DNA from: Thioglobus_C sp964448305
GTDB lineage: Bacteria > Pseudomonadota > Gammaproteobacteria > PS1 > Pseudothioglobaceae
Assembly: GCA_964448305.1 (NCBI GenBank)
Contig: CAYUWB010000030.1
Span: 1 to 13,369, forward strand
Direction of reading: 5' to 3'
Length of the DNA stretch: 13,369 nt
Shown here: positions 12,123-13,369 of the stretch, piece after piece
Layout: each line of letters starts with the position of its first letter
Position numbering within the stretch: position 1 is the first letter of the stretch
Made by a program: the position numbers and the translations under genes
The notes under the pieces: generated by a model
The model's database searches: none
Told to the model about the DNA's origin: nothing
Seen by the model: the letters and a program-made list of their open reading frames with translations, nothing else

Positions 12123-13369
12123 ATGACAACCAAGACTCAAACAACACATTACGACATGATTGCCATTGGTGCCGGATCAGGTGGATTATCAGCGGTTGAA
12201 CGCGCCAGTGAATACGGTAAAAAATGCGCTGTTGTTGAGGTAAAAACCATTGGTGGCACTTGCGTGAATGTGGGCTGTGTACCTAAAAAAGTTATGTGGT
12301 TTGCTGCCAATGCCGCAACCCAAATCAATAGTGCTCAAGGTTTTGGTTTTGATGTCGAAGTTAAAAACTTCTCATGGAAAAAACTCAAACAGGGTAGAGA
12401 CAACTACATCAAAGGCATCACCAATTGGTATGACGGCTATTTGGAAGATTTAGGTATTGATTACCTTCATGGCTTTGGTAAATTAGTTGATAAAAATACC
12501 GTTTCTGTTAATGGCGAAACTTACACGGCTGATCACATTGTACTTTCCCCTGGTGGTGAGCCTGCAGTGCCACATATTGAGGGCGCGCAACATGGTATTA
12601 CTTCAGATGGTTTTTTCGAATTAGAAGACTTACCTAAAAAAGTAGCGGTGATTGGTGGTGGCTATATTGGCGTCGAGCTCGCAGGTGTACTTAATGCACT
12701 TGGTGCAGAAGTAGAAATTTTTGGACGTGCTGACACCCTGCTTAGAGGTTTTGATTCAATGATTCAAGCAGCACTAGATAAAGACTATACAGCGCACGGC
12801 ATTTCCATTCACCACAATACCCAGATTGAAAAAGTATCGTCAGACAAAACCATCTTTACCAGCCAAGGCGAATTTTCTGGTTTTGATCAAATTATTTGGG
12901 CAGTCGGTAGAAATCCAATGACGCAACACCTTGGTTTGGAAAATGCGGGCGTTGAATGCGATCAACGTGGGTTTATTCCAACTGACAAATTTCAAATGAC
13001 TAATATTGATAATATCTTTGCACTTGGTGATGCGACAGGACGTGCACCACTCACACCAGTAGCCATTGCCGCTGGCAGAAGATTGTCTGATCGACTATAC
13101 AATGGTATGACTGATCGCCACCTTAATTACAACAACATTGCCACTGTAGTCTTCTCTCATCCGCCAATTGGTACAATTGGTTTAACAGAAGATGCGGCTA
13201 ATGAAAAATTTGATAAAGTGAAAACCTACAAGTCAGAATTTACGCCAATGGCCGATGCGCTGCTTGATCACAAAACCACAACCGCCTTAAAATTAGTTTG
13301 CGCGGGCGATGATGAAAAAATAGTCGGTTGTCATATTATGGGTCATGGTGCTGACGAAATGCTACAAGG
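12123..13369 (+). CDS. gor: Glutathione reductase, C terminus cut by window edge
   Basis: The frame is open from ATG 12123 to the window end: 415 codons plus two bases, of about 450 expected. The enzyme reduces glutathione disulfide with NADPH, using FAD, in the cytoplasm. The FAD motif IGAGSGG is at 15-21. The redox-active pair Cys47 and Cys52 sits in GGTCVNVGCVPKK. A second dinucleotide fold has VIGGGYIGVELAG, and two Arg residues in FGRADTLLRGFD match those that bind the NADPH phosphate in E. coli Gor. ALGDATG, LTPVAIAAGRRLSDRL and VVFSHPPIGTIGLTE follow. The fragment ends in MGHGADEMLQ; the catalytic His-Glu pair lies beyond the window. GGAG 7 nt upstream of the ATG supports the start. 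Related flavin disulfide reductases are possible, but the Gor-specific matches are strong. Confidence 0.93.
   Translation, partial: MTTKTQTTHYDMIAIGAGSGGLSAVERASEYGKKCAVVEVKTIGGTCVNVGCVPKKVMWFAANAATQINSAQGFGFDVEVKNFSWKKLKQGRDNYIKGITNWYDGYLEDLGIDYLHGFGKLVDKNTVSVNGETYTADHIVLSPGGEPAVPHIEGAQHGITSDGFFELEDLPKKVAVIGGGYIGVELAGVLNALGAEVEIFGRADTLLRGFDSMIQAALDKDYTAHGISIHHNTQIEKVSSDKTIFTSQGEFSGFDQIIWAVGRNPMTQHLGLENAGVECDQRGFIPTDKFQMTNIDNIFALGDATGRAPLTPVAIAAGRRLSDRLYNGMTDRHLNYNNIATVVFSHPPIGTIGLTEDAANEKFDKVKTYKSEFTPMADALLDHKTTTALKLVCAGDDEKIVGCHIMGHGADEMLQ

Noticed and set aside
12123..13369. Possible frameshift in the reductase gene, because no complete open frame is present
   Set aside because: Reading codon by codon from 12123 gives one uninterrupted frame with conserved motifs to the window end; it is simply truncated by the edge.

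Overview
The window looks like a chromosomal segment of an AT-rich, compact gammaproteobacterium. The protein sequences and the short intergenic gaps remind me of the sulfur-oxidising SUP05/Thioglobaceae group and its symbiotic relatives. That placement is from memory of family resemblance and was not tested. All the large genes are core housekeeping genes. I see no insertion sequence, phage gene, CRISPR array or toxin-antitoxin pair.

Layout. At the left edge, on the minus strand, lies a tRNA-Tyr, tRNA-Gly, tRNA-Thr, tuf (EF-Tu) operon with its own promoter. Next is the malate node: a short malic enzyme (minus) divergent from an LDH-type malate dehydrogenase (plus). The latter converges on a class 2-like dihydroorotate dehydrogenase, pyrD (minus). 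A gap of about 360 bp upstream of pyrD holds a hairpin and an array of 10-bp repeats that look like MraZ operator boxes. A promoter and an unannotated 25-residue membrane peptide gene follow. Then comes the front of the division and cell-wall (dcw) cluster, mraZ-rsmH-ftsL-ftsI, tightly packed with overlapping or abutting genes. It stops after ftsI, where dnaG (primase) converges on it. dnaG diverges from an LpxL-type lipid A acyltransferase, with start codons only a few bases apart. The right end carries rpsO with a strong terminator, prfB (release factor 2), and a glutathione reductase gene cut by the window end.

How the parts work together. tuf, the tRNAs, rpsO and prfB serve translation. 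rsmH modifies 16S rRNA. ftsL and ftsI build the septum, and mraZ probably regulates its own cluster. lpxL serves the outer membrane. maeB and mdh interconvert malate, pyruvate and oxaloacetate. pyrD feeds pyrimidines, and gor keeps glutathione reduced.

Most interesting points: (1) MraZ-like boxes in perfect 10-bp phase upstream of a tiny membrane ORF that leads the dcw cluster; (2) a nearly symmetric dnaG/lpxL divergent start region in which each gene's -10-like hexamer abuts the other's start codon, suggesting leaderless transcripts; (3) altered catalytic residues, with Cys for Ser in PyrD and Met for the Glu of the HX4E motif in LpxL; (4) prfB without the programmed frameshift; (5) several classic operons broken (dcw, rpsU-dnaG-rpoD, rpsO-pnp, thrU loss).
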